The notes: generated from the sequence alone by a model not told the origin. A stretch of 64,000 bases of DNA from Methylotenera sp. (GCA_014378845.1 JACMNB010000011.1:62001-126000); one strand, 5' to 3'. Counted from the stretch's first letter, positions 55,485 through 63,243 are shown. Translations and numbers: made by a program.

Positions 55485-56150
55485 AGTTAATACTAAAATT
55501 AATAGTGAAAGCTTCATTAAAATTTAATTAAATCAGTAGGGTGAGTTAATTCAAACACGCAGGATTGAAAGTTATTGAAAGTGTATTATCCTTTAATGCA
55601 GTCACATTAATTTTGATGTGAATCATTTACAGGATAATTATCATTCGGACAAACCAGTAGCTGTAGAAGTGCGTTTTGGCATTGAAGTTATAATGTACGT
55701 AATGAACCAGTAATTCGCTTTTAAAAATATCAACAACCTTCCTAGGAATAAGTAGGGGGTTATCTTCTAAATTTTTAATATTAAATTTATGTGATTTGTT
55801 TTATCAGAACGTAAAAAGGCTTTATAGGTTTGGTTTTAATTTGCTTTTTAGGATTATCGTTGTATGAGTTCTACTCAATCGGCACTAAGTAGATAAAGAG
55901 CTGTACTTTATTAATCCCAACTAATATTTGCCTCATTTACTAAATTACGATAAGTGAATTTAATGTATAAGCGGTACATGTAAATGATACTTTGACTTCT
56001 TCATGCCCTCTTTAGAATTGCAACAAAATCGAAAAAATATATAAATATTTTATAATTTTAATTGATTTATGTGCGTTACCAAACAGACAAGACTTTGAAT
56101 AACCTTGAAAATTTAGTTAGTTTTTTAAAAAATTTTTATAGGAGAATTAA
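55485..56150. other. AT-rich stretch between the small-gene array and the PEP-CTERM gene
   Basis: These 666 bases contain no full-length gene. At about 55551-55590 a short frame reads KHAGLKVIESVLS, reminiscent of the GLPxxVIxRVL core of the small family, so a decayed further copy is possible. Around 55607-55712 an open stretch ends YHSDKPVAVEVRFGIEVIMY without a start. Otherwise nothing was recognised. Confidence 0.35.
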
Positions 56151-56795
56151 ATGTTAACTAATATCTGCAAGAAACTTGTTCTATTACCTCTAATTTTTGC
56201 ATCATCGGCTGCATTGGCTAGTACTTATAGTTTTGTACCTGTTAATGCAAACCAAAATAATCAAATTATCCCAATTGGTGATTTATTCCAGTTAGAAGTT
56301 TTAAGCTTGGGTACTAATCAGGTAACTTTTGAGTTTACTAATGATAATACAATGGCAAGTTCAATCATTGCTGCCTATATTGGTGGGCCTAGTCTATTCA
56401 CAGCGAATTCTTTCATAGAATCTGCTGGAGTAAATTTTGACGCAATCAATCAATCTCAACCACAAACAGGATTTGATATAGAAGCAGCATCAAAATCTGT
56501 TAATACAGGCGCTGGTAGTTTTGTGAATGGTATAAATTCTGGAACTTCTGAATTTTTAAAATATACATTAACTCTTGCATCTGGCAACACATTTGATGCT
56601 GTTGTAAACAGTCTCAATTCAGGCAATCTATTAGTAGGCGTTACTGGTCAAACTAATAATCAAGGTAATGATCAATATATTATCAGAACGCAATCTCCAT
56701 CTGCAGTACCAGTTCCAGCTGCATTGCCATTAATGGCTTCTGCATTAGGTGCTTTCGGTGTTGTACGTCGTCGTAACAAAGCAAAATCTGCTTAA
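56151..56795 (+). CDS. Exported protein with a PEP-CTERM-like sorting signal
   Basis: A 214-residue precursor. It has an N-terminal signal peptide (LVLLPLIFASSAALA, cleavage after about residue 24), then a Ser/Thr/Asn-rich extracellular domain with no recognised fold. The C-terminus is VPVPAALPLMASALGAFGVV followed by RRRNKAKSA. That tripartite end (V-P-x-P motif, hydrophobic helix, arginine cluster) is a variant PEP-CTERM signal processed by exosortase. GGAG stands eight bases before the ATG, and a terminator follows. No exosortase gene is in the window. Role at the cell surface unknown. Confidence 0.75.
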   Translation: MLTNICKKLVLLPLIFASSAALASTYSFVPVNANQNNQIIPIGDLFQLEVLSLGTNQVTFEFTNDNTMASSIIAAYIGGPSLFTANSFIESAGVNFDAINQSQPQTGFDIEAASKSVNTGAGSFVNGINSGTSEFLKYTLTLASGNTFDAVVNSLNSGNLLVGVTGQTNNQGNDQYIIRTQSPSAVPVPAALPLMASALGAFGVVRRRNKAKSA

Positions 56796-56824
56796 TAGTT
56801 TATAAAAATAAAAATTTTTAAACG

Positions 56825-56857
56825 ATGGAAAACCTCTATTCGGAGGTTTTCCATTTT
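56825..56857 (+). terminator. Terminator after the PEP-CTERM gene
   Basis: A perfect 12-base stem ATGGAAAACCTC / GAGGTTTTCCAT with a six-base loop, followed by TTT, 30 bases past the stop. Confidence 0.85.
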
Positions 56858-56976
56858 GGAGTAATATTGTATTGTAAAACTGGGTTGATCGAAAACGATG
56901 TATATGTGGAATATTTATCAAACTTTGAAAATCAAAATTATGAAAAATTTATACGGATAATTATTTGAGAATTGTA

Positions 56977-57153
56977 ATGTCCCCTAGAGTAAATAAAGAC
57001 TCAGAATTTGTTGTAAAAATAGCAATCAATTTGGCATTTAATGTAAGCTTTTCGTCAGCTGTAAAGTTAATGACTGAAGCTGGAATTTCTGAATATATCA
57101 TTGATAGAATTTTATATGATCCAAACAATATTAGGAAAACTGACTTAAATTAA
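56977..57153 (+). CDS. Small protein, copy 4 of the 56-residue family
   Basis: The ATG at 56977 gives a 58-residue protein, MSPRVNKDSEFVVKIA to IIDRILYDPNNIRKTDLN. It aligns without gaps to the tandem copies at 54885 and 55314, plus two extra residues. The start was chosen because it brings the N-terminus into register; a TTG four codons earlier is also open. It lies apart from the array, on the other side of the PEP-CTERM gene. Function unknown. Confidence 0.6.
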   Translation: MSPRVNKDSEFVVKIAINLAFNVSFSSAVKLMTEAGISEYIIDRILYDPNNIRKTDLN

Positions 57154-57177
57154 AGTTTTTTTATGCGCATATAGATA

Positions 57178-57414
57178 TTATTTGCCATTAATTCGGGTAG
57201 ATTCATAAGTAACATTTAGTGCGATACGCTGTTCTCGCAGACATAAATTTATTTCTCTTAGCAGCTGCCTTGTCCCTTCTTTATAAGCATTACGTGAAAC
57301 CCTAGCTTTAATTTCAATAGTTCGAGCCCCTGAGCTATGTTGCCAAGGTTGCCATTGCCTTATCTTTTGCGATTGCTGTTTGCGTTGTTCGGCTGTCCAA
57401 ATTCTCTCGGCCAT
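57178..57414 (-). CDS. Small basic mobile-element protein, WQPWQHSSGARTIE family (copy 1)
   Basis: A 78-residue basic protein with WTAEQRKQQSQKIRQWQPWQ and HSSGARTIEIKARVSRNAYK, clearly homologous to the 60246-60452 product. Such short proteins are common beside mobile genes of proteobacteria, but no function is known to me. The DNA upstream on the same strand (57415-57490) still encodes a worn copy of the C-terminus of the gene that precedes the other paralogue. Confidence 0.65.
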   Translation of the reverse strand: MAERIWTAEQRKQQSQKIRQWQPWQHSSGARTIEIKARVSRNAYKEGTRQLLREINLCLREQRIALNVTYESTRINGK

Positions 57415-57490
57415 TATTCACCTCTAATAGTTCGTTTGGTTGATTGTCATTTTCTTTCGCGTGCGTACTAGTAAATTAATTCGCTCCATT
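57415..57490 (-). pseudogene. Remnant of the 201-residue protein's C-terminus
   Basis: The minus strand can be read as THAKENDNQPNELLEVNNGR and on to ENLDSRTT, which parallels AHAQAIEHQINELLNDLNKS and on to VDNARTT at the end of the 60412-61017 product. Spacing to the following small gene is the same in both places. The rest of the gene is missing here. Confidence 0.5.
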
Positions 57491-57636
57491 TCAACGATAA
57501 TAACCCTTTGATTCAATGTTAAATTATTGATTTACCTAGATATTATATAACTAACCTCACAACTTAATTTATTGCCAAATGTTTCAGTTGAATGTAGCTA
57601 ATGATATGATATTTGCAATTCATTTGAGTAATCGCT

Positions 57637-58281
57637 ATGTGCAGTAACTACTCACCAATTAAGATAAATAGTGAACCATGGGTTCAAAAACACTTCGGTT
57701 GTTTGTTACCAAATTCAATATGGCGCAACGAGGTTTATCCAACTTACCCAGCACCTTTTATATACCTCAATGAAGGTAAACCAAAATGTGAATTGGCTGA
57801 ATTTGGTTTAAGACCGTTTTGGGCAAAAGACAAAAAGTTTGGCTTAAGAACATACAACGCACGCTCTGAAACTGTCGCTGAAAAACCTAGTTATACGCAA
57901 GCATGGAAAGAGCGAAGGTTTGGCTTGGCAATTATGGATAATTTTTATGAGCCAAATTGGGAAACTGGCAAAGCAGTACGCTGGAAAATTAAGCCTGCAG
58001 ATTTACAACCATTTGCAGTCGCTTCAATTTTTGAGCGGTATATTGAAAAAGAAACAGGTGAAGTTATCTTTTCGTTTTCTATGTTGACCATTAATGCAGA
58101 TAACCACCCAGTAATGAAGCACTTTCATAAACCTGATGATGAAAAGCGTTCAATCGTAGTATTAACTGAAAATGACTATCTACCATGGCTTAATGCCAGC
58201 CATGACCAACCAAAAGACTTTTTAACCCTCGCAAAAAATGGTTTTTTGATTTGTGAAGCTTCACCCACGCAAACTAGATAA
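57637..58281 (+). CDS. SOS response-associated peptidase (SRAP/HMCES/YedK family)
   Basis: A 214-residue SRAP protein. Cys2 (MCSNYSP) is the residue that crosslinks to abasic sites in single-stranded DNA. The active-site Asn is in YNARSETVAEKPSY and the Glu in FYEPNW. A His-containing segment is MKHFHKPDDEKRSIVVL, with a changed form of the usual HxRMP motif. SRAP proteins protect abasic sites during replication. Placement directly before umuD and umuC on the same strand makes a DNA-damage cassette. Composition is like the rest of the element. Confidence 0.88.
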   Translation: MCSNYSPIKINSEPWVQKHFGCLLPNSIWRNEVYPTYPAPFIYLNEGKPKCELAEFGLRPFWAKDKKFGLRTYNARSETVAEKPSYTQAWKERRFGLAIMDNFYEPNWETGKAVRWKIKPADLQPFAVASIFERYIEKETGEVIFSFSMLTINADNHPVMKHFHKPDDEKRSIVVLTENDYLPWLNASHDQPKDFLTLAKNGFLICEASPTQTR

Positions 58282-58324
58282 GTAGAAAAGCCTTCACTTT
58301 TTTAATAAATTAATAGCATAAATT

Positions 58325-58347
58325 TTGATTGTTGTTACAATAATCAA
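58325..58347. promoter_or_regulatory. 23-base palindrome touching the umuD start codon
   Basis: TTGATT...AATCAA with inner TTGT/ACAA is symmetric at 20 of 23 positions and ends at the base before the ATG of the UmuD-like gene. It is not a canonical E. coli LexA box. It leaves no room for a Shine-Dalgarno, so it is a candidate operator over a leaderless or very short leader transcript. Confidence 0.6.
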
Positions 58348-58962
58348 ATGGAACAAAAATCTACTCAAAACAAATCTAAACGTGGTGGTTTGCGCGTTAA
58401 TGCTGGCCGTAAAGTTGATACTGGTTTATTCGGTGAACCCACTAGCGTTATTCGCGTACCTGAAAGCCAAAAAGGCGTAGTTAAAGATTTTCTAAGTGCA
58501 TATCGCAATAAACAATTAAAGCAAGAAAGTTACAATCATCTTGAAATTGTTGCTGCAGATAAATCGGGTGATATTGCGCTGCCCTTATTCACTAGCAAAG
58601 TTGCTGCTGGCTTCCCTAGCCCTGCTGATGACCATATAGAAAAACGTCTTAATCCAAATGACTTTTTAATTGACCAGCAAGATGCTACTTTTTTTGTCAC
58701 AATTTCGGGGCTATCCATGCGCGACGCTGGGTTGTTACCCAATGATAAAGCCGTGGTTGACCGCTCAAAAATCCCTGCAATCGGTGACATTGTACTAGCC
58801 GTGATAGATAGTGAATATACAATTAAAATGCTGGCTAAAACCAAACAAAATCAACCGCGCTTACTTTCTGCCAACCCTGATTTTGCCCCTATAGAAATTA
58901 AAGAAGGCCAACAGTTTGAAATATGGGGCGTAGTAACAGGTTCATTTAGACGCTTTAAGTAA
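58348..58962 (+). CDS. umuD: UmuD-like self-cleaving protein with N-terminal DNA-binding-like extension
   Basis: A 204-residue S24-family protein. The C-terminal 140 residues are UmuD: cleavage site Ala87-Gly88 in KVAAGFPSPADD, catalytic Ser123 in ISGLSMRDAG and Lys160 in DSEYTIKML, exactly 37 residues apart as in E. coli UmuD. The first 65 residues are an extension with KRGGLRVNAGRKVD and EPTSVIRVPESQKGVVKDFL, a basic GRK-containing segment seen in some plasmid and phage UmuD-like proteins. Ordinary UmuD is about 140 residues, so this resembles UmuDAb-type regulators that repress DNA-damage genes until cleaved. The stop is six bases before umuC. Confidence 0.88.
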   Translation: MEQKSTQNKSKRGGLRVNAGRKVDTGLFGEPTSVIRVPESQKGVVKDFLSAYRNKQLKQESYNHLEIVAADKSGDIALPLFTSKVAAGFPSPADDHIEKRLNPNDFLIDQQDATFFVTISGLSMRDAGLLPNDKAVVDRSKIPAIGDIVLAVIDSEYTIKMLAKTKQNQPRLLSANPDFAPIEIKEGQQFEIWGVVTGSFRRFK

Positions 58963-58968
58963 TTTACC

Positions 58969-60249
58969 ATGCAACGCAGTATTGCGCTTATTGATGTAAA
59001 TAACTTTTATGTGAGTTGTGAGCGTGTCTTTAACCCTAAGCTTAAAAATAAGCCAGTAGTTGTGCTATCTAACAATGACGGTTGCGCTGTAGCGCGTAGC
59101 AATGAGGCTAAAGCTTTAGGTGTGGCCATGGGCGCACCGTGGTTTAAGCTAAAAGATTTGGCCAAGCAACATGGCATTATTGCCCTATCGAGTAATTATG
59201 CTCTATATGCGGATATGAGTAATCGCGTCATGAGTATCTTACGTCAATTTAGCCCCGACCAAGAGGTGTACTCAATTGATGAATCATTTTTAGACTTAAC
59301 GCACTTTCAGCATAAGCACACCCGCTATTGCCAAACGATGCGTAAACGTATTTTGCAATGGACTGGCTTGCCTGTGTGTGTGGGTATTGGGTCAACTAAA
59401 ACACTCGCTAAACTCGCTAACCATTGTGCAAAAAAACGCACTATATTTGAGGGTGTGTGTGATTTTAATACTATGCAGTTAAATGATTTAGAAAACTTAC
59501 TAAATCAAATTGAAGTTGGCGAAATATGGGGTGTTGGCAGAAAACTTGCACCCAAATTAAAAGCCATAGGTATTAACAGCGTGCTTGATTTAAAACGTGC
59601 TGATGCCAACCAACTGCGCCAACAATTTAGTGTAGTGATGCAAAAAACCATTCATGAGCTAAATGGCATCTTGTGTATTGAGCTTGAGGAAATTGCACCC
59701 GCAAAAAAGCAAATAGTTAGCTCGCGCAGTTTTGGTGTGCCAGTACATGATTACAATAGCCTTGCTGAATCAATCACCCTTTACATGAGCCGCGCTGCTG
59801 AAAAATTACGCAATCAAGATAGTTATGCTGGCAGTGTATATGTTTACATCCGCACCAGCCCATTTAAGCCTAATGAACCGTTTTATAGCAATGGCATGAC
59901 CATACCCCTACCAACTCAAACAAATGACACTAGGCAGCTAGTTAGCGTCGCTCTATGGATATTAAAACAGATTTATAAGCCAAATCTAAACTATGCAAAA
60001 GCTGGTGTCATGCTAGACGAATTAGTACCTGCCCACGCCACGCAAACTGATTTATTTAGCAAAGCTAACCTAAACCCTAAAACCAGCAAGCTAATGGTCA
60101 CTTTAGATAGCATCAATAGAAAAATGGGCAAAGAATCAATCAAGCTGGCAAGTGAAGGTTTTACGCGGCCTTGGAAAATGAAACAACAAAACAAAAGTCC
60201 TAATTACACTACTTGCTGGCAATCTATTATCAAAACCAACAATAGCTAA
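58969..60249 (+). CDS. umuC: DNA polymerase V catalytic subunit UmuC
   Basis: A 426-residue Y-family translesion polymerase subunit. The catalytic carboxylates are in [16 protein letters not shown] and [11 protein letters not shown]. The palm segment [21 protein letters not shown], the helix-hairpin-helix [21 protein letters not shown], and the little finger with [18 protein letters not shown] are all intact. Length is normal for UmuC. It is cotranscribed with umuD. Together with cleaved UmuD it performs error-prone synthesis past lesions, and here it can raise the mutation rate of the host from a mobile element. Confidence 0.94.
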   Translation: MQRSIALIDVNNFYVSCERVFNPKLKNKPVVVLSNNDGCAVARSNEAKALGVAMGAPWFKLKDLAKQHGIIALSSNYALYADMSNRVMSILRQFSPDQEVYSIDESFLDLTHFQHKHTRYCQTMRKRILQWTGLPVCVGIGSTKTLAKLANHCAKKRTIFEGVCDFNTMQLNDLENLLNQIEVGEIWGVGRKLAPKLKAIGINSVLDLKRADANQLRQQFSVVMQKTIHELNGILCIELEEIAPAKKQIVSSRSFGVPVHDYNSLAESITLYMSRAAEKLRNQDSYAGSVYVYIRTSPFKPNEPFYSNGMTIPLPTQTNDTRQLVSVALWILKQIYKPNLNYAKAGVMLDELVPAHATQTDLFSKANLNPKTSKLMVTLDSINRKMGKESIKLASEGFTRPWKMKQQNKSPNYTTCWQSIIKTNNS

Positions 60250-60452
60250 ACAATCTCGTTTAATGCGAGTTTTTGTTTACGCAATAATTGCCTAAGCTCT
60301 TTCAACTGCTGCCTAAATCCGCCCTTAAAAGCATTGCGTGATGCTATGGCCTTGCCCTCAATCGTTCGTGCGCCTGTGCTGTGCTGCCACGGTTGCCATT
60401 GCTTAACCAATTCAGCTTGTCGTTGTCGTTCTTGCGTTGTCCACTTTCGCAT
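60246..60452 (-). CDS. Small basic mobile-element protein, [14 protein letters not shown] family (copy 2)
   Basis: A 68-residue protein ([20 protein letters not shown], then [20 protein letters not shown] and [18 protein letters not shown]) paralogous to the 57178-57414 product. The ATG at 60452, with GTGAGC before it, is chosen; a GTG at 60464 is possible. Its start lies inside the end of the preceding gene (41-base overlap), and its stop overlaps the end of the convergent umuC. Function unknown. Confidence 0.65.
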   Translation of the reverse strand: MRKWTTQERQRQAELVKQWQPWQHSTGARTIEGKAIASRNAFKGGFRQQLKELRQLLRKQKLALNEIV

Positions 60453-61017
60453 AGTTGCGCTCACTTTTATTTAGGTCGTTTAATAGTTCGTTAATTTGAT
60501 GTTCAATTGCTTGCGCGTGCGCGGGTGCGCGCGTAATGGTCTCGTTATTCGTCTGATTGTTATTAACTTGCTGGTGGCCATTGCTAATATTGGCCTGCTT
60601 TACAAAGGTTGCTTGTTTAGGATATTTCAGCTCAATTAAGGCTTGAATAGTGGCACGGCTTTGACTTTGTGCTTTTAGGGCAAGGTTAAACATGGCGGTG
60701 TATTGTGGCAAACCAGTTTGATTAACTGCCTTGCGACCTAAGCTTACAAACATGGTTTGCAGTGAATTGGCTTGGCTAACAAGCATCGCTTCTATTGATG
60801 TCATATCGCCTGCTTGCACTTCGGCTATTTGTTGCTTTGCGCCATTAACAATATGCATTAACGTTACATCAGAAACAATATCTTTAAAAAATGATTCTGC
60901 TAGTGTGGCATTTAACAAATTGGCCGAAACTGCCAGCTCATTCATGCGCTTGGTTTTATCTGCTTGCGTTTTGGCTTTTAGATTTAAGGTATTTTTAGCA
61001 TCTTTTTTTGTTGTCAT
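60412..61017 (-). CDS. Hypothetical mobile-element protein, helical
   Basis: A 201-residue mostly helical soluble protein. The N-terminus is lysine-rich (TTKKDAKNTLNLKAKTQADK). The middle part has MLVSQANSLQTMFVSLGRKA and MFNLALKAQSQSRATIQAL, and the tail is Asn/Gln-rich (HQQVNNNQTNNETITRAP). Proteins with this central segment often accompany mobile elements. It lies downstream of the palindromic GGTAAAATTTACC cluster, which may control it. Function unknown. Confidence 0.6.
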   Translation of the reverse strand: MTTKKDAKNTLNLKAKTQADKTKRMNELAVSANLLNATLAESFFKDIVSDVTLMHIVNGAKQQIAEVQAGDMTSIEAMLVSQANSLQTMFVSLGRKAVNQTGLPQYTAMFNLALKAQSQSRATIQALIELKYPKQATFVKQANISNGHQQVNNNQTNNETITRAPAHAQAIEHQINELLNDLNKSERNYAKVDNARTTTTS

Positions 61018-61071
61018 ATTGTGTTTATTCTTTCAATAAAATAAGCATAGGTATTGGTTAATATAGAAGGT

Positions 61072-61204
61072 GCGTAAAATTTACCGCTAGCGAACACCTA
61101 AAAACACGCCTATAGCAGTATTTTTTACGGTAATTAATCATTAAATTCGTGACTAAGTAGGTAAAATTTACCGCTGTAGTGCGCCCCCTTAGGTAAATTT
61201 TACC
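61072..61204. repeat. Three GGTAAAATTTACC-type palindromes
   Basis: GCGTAAAATTTACCGCT at 61072-61088, GGTAAAATTTACCGCT at 61160-61175 and GGTAAATTTTACC at 61192-61204. The first two also share the CCGCT extension. The last overlaps the stop codon of the 61200-61658 gene. They lie upstream of the 201-residue gene and are candidate repressor operators or replication iterons. Confidence 0.65.
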
Positions 61205-61658
61205 CATTAGCTACTAATTTTATTGGTGGTAACCTTTCTAATAATTTGTACGCATTTAGTTGGTGGCCGCGTGCGGTAATGTCTAGTTTGTCGTCTTCAT
61301 TAAGTGGCAACCAAGTCACTGCGTACAAATTGCACAAGTTTGGTAAATGCCCTTGTCGGGTTTTGGTAATTAGCTTAGCTAACTCTAATTCATTGGCAGC
61401 TTTGCGAATTGTTTTATCGCTTTTCCACCCGCGTGCGCTTAATACTTTAAAAGCTGTGGTTAAATCGCCATTGTTAATAATATCGCCATGCTTAGCGCGT
61501 AATTGCTTTGCTAGGTCAATTAACAAAGCCTTTGCTGATATTGAAAGGCTCGCGTAAGCCGCGCCATGAAAAGCCTCTAATGGCAACCAAATACGCGCGC
61601 CCTGCAATTGAAACTGATCGCGCTTGTTATTCGCCCGTTTGTTTCTGTCAATCCCCAT
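61200..61658 (-). CDS. Winged-helix-like replication/regulation protein of the element
   Basis: A 152-residue protein beginning MGIDRNKRANNKRDQF, then ARIWLPLEAFHGAAYASLSI, LLIDLAKQLRAKHGDIINNG, DLTTAFKVLSARGWKSDKTI and RKAANELELAKLITKTRQG. The pattern of small helices ending in a GH hairpin fits a winged-helix DNA-binding domain of the kind in phage and plasmid replication proteins. The final part (LPNLCNLYAVTWLPLNED) is also typical. A role in replication or its control is inferred from this and from the nearby palindromes. Confidence 0.6.
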   Translation of the reverse strand: MGIDRNKRANNKRDQFQLQGARIWLPLEAFHGAAYASLSISAKALLIDLAKQLRAKHGDIINNGDLTTAFKVLSARGWKSDKTIRKAANELELAKLITKTRQGHLPNLCNLYAVTWLPLNEDDKLDITARGHQLNAYKLLERLPPIKLVANG

Positions 61659-61662
61659 AGCA

Positions 61663-61806
61663 CTAACTACTTTGCAATTGCACTAAAAAGCTAATAATGC
61701 TTACAAGCTCGCTTTCTGTCATATAGGCTAAATCATGGGCAATTGCATGGCTGTTACACTTTACACAAAGCGCGTAGGCGCGTTCAAATAGCTGGTTGTA
61801 ACTCAT
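61663..61806 (-). CDS. 47-residue hypothetical protein
   Basis: A short frame on the minus strand from ATG at 61806 to TAG at 61663 encodes MSYNQLFERAYALCVKCNSH and on to ESELVSIISFLVQLQSS. Its start overlaps the stop of the previous gene (ATGA) and it ends four bases before the next gene, so it fits exactly into the operon. One CxxC is present. Function unknown. Confidence 0.6.
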   Translation of the reverse strand: MSYNQLFERAYALCVKCNSHAIAHDLAYMTESELVSIISFLVQLQSS

Positions 61807-62156
61807 GCTGCCACCTCGCTATTGTTAATTGCTTCTACAGGTTGTATTTGGGTTAATACATAGCGCGCAACGCCTTTGTGATTGATGCCATGCTCGCTAG
61901 TCCATGTGTCATTGATTTTGATAATAAGATAACCTGCTTTTTTAAGTTGCAATATCCTAGCTGCGGGTGACATGACATCTAAATGCTCACGGGCTTGTGT
62001 CGTGGTAATGTTGCCCTTTTCAATTAACCAATCACGCATTTTTAAGCATTGATTAGTAGAGCTATTATCTTTAAAATTATATTTAGTTGTTTTGGTTTTC
62101 GGGGTAGCCGTTGACGCGGCCACCCCTTTGTTTTTGGTGTTCTCATTATTAGCCAT
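61803..62156 (-). CDS. Helix-turn-helix protein of the element
   Basis: A 117-residue protein. A low-complexity N-terminus (MANNENTKNKGVAASTATPK) is followed by a DNA-binding-like domain: STNQCLKMRDWLIEKGNITT, TQAREHLDVMSPAARILQLK and KAGYLIIKINDTW. This resembles the winged helix-turn-helix domain common in phages that controls or initiates replication. ATG at 62156 with AGGTG upstream is preferred over an in-frame ATG 18 codons earlier, which would overlap alpA. Coupled to the next gene by ATGA. Confidence 0.6.
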   Translation of the reverse strand: MANNENTKNKGVAASTATPKTKTTKYNFKDNSSTNQCLKMRDWLIEKGNITTTQAREHLDVMSPAARILQLKKAGYLIIKINDTWTSEHGINHKGVARYVLTQIQPVEAINNSEVAA

Positions 62157-62158
62157 GA

Positions 62159-62407
62159 TTAAACACCTGCCTTTGCTGCTAATGCAGCGCGTACTAGGCC
62201 AACATTCCACGCAGTACAGCGTTCGCTTAATTTACTAGGTTTGGGAATAGTGCCATTTTTAACGCCCCGCCAAATAGTTGCACCAGAAACACCATACAGC
62301 CGTTTGATAACGGGTAGCCTTATAAAACTGGAATTTGGCAATTGCTCAAATTGAGCTAACGCTTCGGGGACTGCTTGATTACTTTGTTGCATAAATAGTT
62401 TCTCCAT
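62159..62407 (-). CDS. AlpA family transcriptional regulator
   Basis: An 82-residue MerR/excisionase-fold protein: FIRLPVIKRLYGVSGATIWR, then GVKNGTIPKPSKLSERCTAW and NVGLVRAALAA. AlpA proteins of P4-like prophages regulate the integrase gene and act as excision factors. It is the first gene of the right-to-left operon, two bases before the HTH gene. Three GGTGGGTA repeats lie upstream at 62477-62563 and could be its binding sites. Confidence 0.85.
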   Translation of the reverse strand: MEKLFMQQSNQAVPEALAQFEQLPNSSFIRLPVIKRLYGVSGATIWRGVKNGTIPKPSKLSERCTAWNVGLVRAALAAKAGV

Positions 62408-62476
62408 TTAAGGCTGCATAACGAAATGTCATGCCGTCAATGGATTTGTATTTTATGCACTAAATTTTGATTGTAT

Positions 62477-62563
62477 AGGTGGGTATGGCTAGGTAAGTAT
62501 GATAAAAAATAGGTGGGTAACTCAGCGCAAAGCCTTATCAAAACTCGCACAAGAGGGTGGGTA
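62477..62563. repeat. Three (A)GGTGGGTA direct repeats
   Basis: AGGTGGGTA at 62477-62485 and 62511-62519, and AGGGTGGGTA at 62554-62563, all in the same direction, in the 176-base region upstream of alpA. They resemble the GGGTACG pair near the left att site (54429-54448, opposite strand). Confidence 0.55.
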
Positions 62564-62583
62564 AGTTATTTTTAAAATAATTT

Positions 62584-63217
62584 TTATGTTTTAGTTGCAC
62601 CACCTGTTTTATCCCAATTTGCAACAATTGAAATCCGATCTTTAGCTTCATTTGAAAGTTCTGTATTTTCATCTAACCATTTTTTTATGCGTGCTTTTGG
62701 TTTACCCTTTTCATCGTTTGATGTAATGACTTTCCAAGCTTGGTTTGCATAACCTAGTTCAATTGGTAAAGTTACAGTATCGTTATTCAACAACTCTTGA
62801 TTTATCCATTGTCTGTTAAGTCCATAACTTAAATAAACATTTTTATCTGAAAGAATTTTTTTTAAATTAATTAAATCTCTGTTTTGCTTAAAAAGAAATG
62901 AAGGAGATTCATTTTTTTTTAAATAATAATTTAACAACCAATTTCTTGAAACTATCGTTTGAAATTGATCAAGGTTTGAATAAATGTGCATATATTGAGC
63001 TATTCCAATTTCATTATGTAAGCCTACAAGTGCATTGTATAGTTTGTTAATTCGTAAAGTTCGAATAACCTCATCGCATAAGTCATCTATAACGAGTGCA
63101 ATTTTTGCATCGACCCCCCCTTTGAATAGCTGAGTTAGGATGAATTTCAAGGTATAAACACCCAACTTCCCAAATCGAAAAGTAGTTTGAATTATCCCAA
63201 TCTTCAAAATTAATCAT
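62584..63217 (-). pseudogene. Mobile-element protein gene split by a G7 frameshift
   Basis: The downstream frame (from about 63120 to 62584) encodes VDAKIALVIDDLCDEVIRTL and on to NQAWKVITSNDEKGKPKARI, KKWLDENTELSNEAKDRISI and VANWDKTGGATKT, a C-terminus common in phage-like elements. The upstream frame from ATG at 63217 (AGGGG just before) encodes MINFEDWDNSNYFSIWEVGC and LYLEIHPNSAIQR, with a FSIWEVxCL opening typical of the same proteins. The frames join at seven G (63114-63120); with six G one protein of about 210 residues results. Function unknown. Error, phase variation or decay cannot be separated here. Confidence 0.65.
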
Positions 63218-63243
63218 ACGCCCCTTACGCCCCTTAAATAAGA

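Noticed and set aside
55607..55712. End of a transposase gene (open stretch DKPVAVEVRFGIEVIMY).
   Set aside because: Too short, no start, no recognisable transposase motif and no terminal inverted repeats.
61072..61204. A CRISPR array.
   Set aside because: Only three short palindromes at irregular distances, without spacers of constant length and without cas genes.
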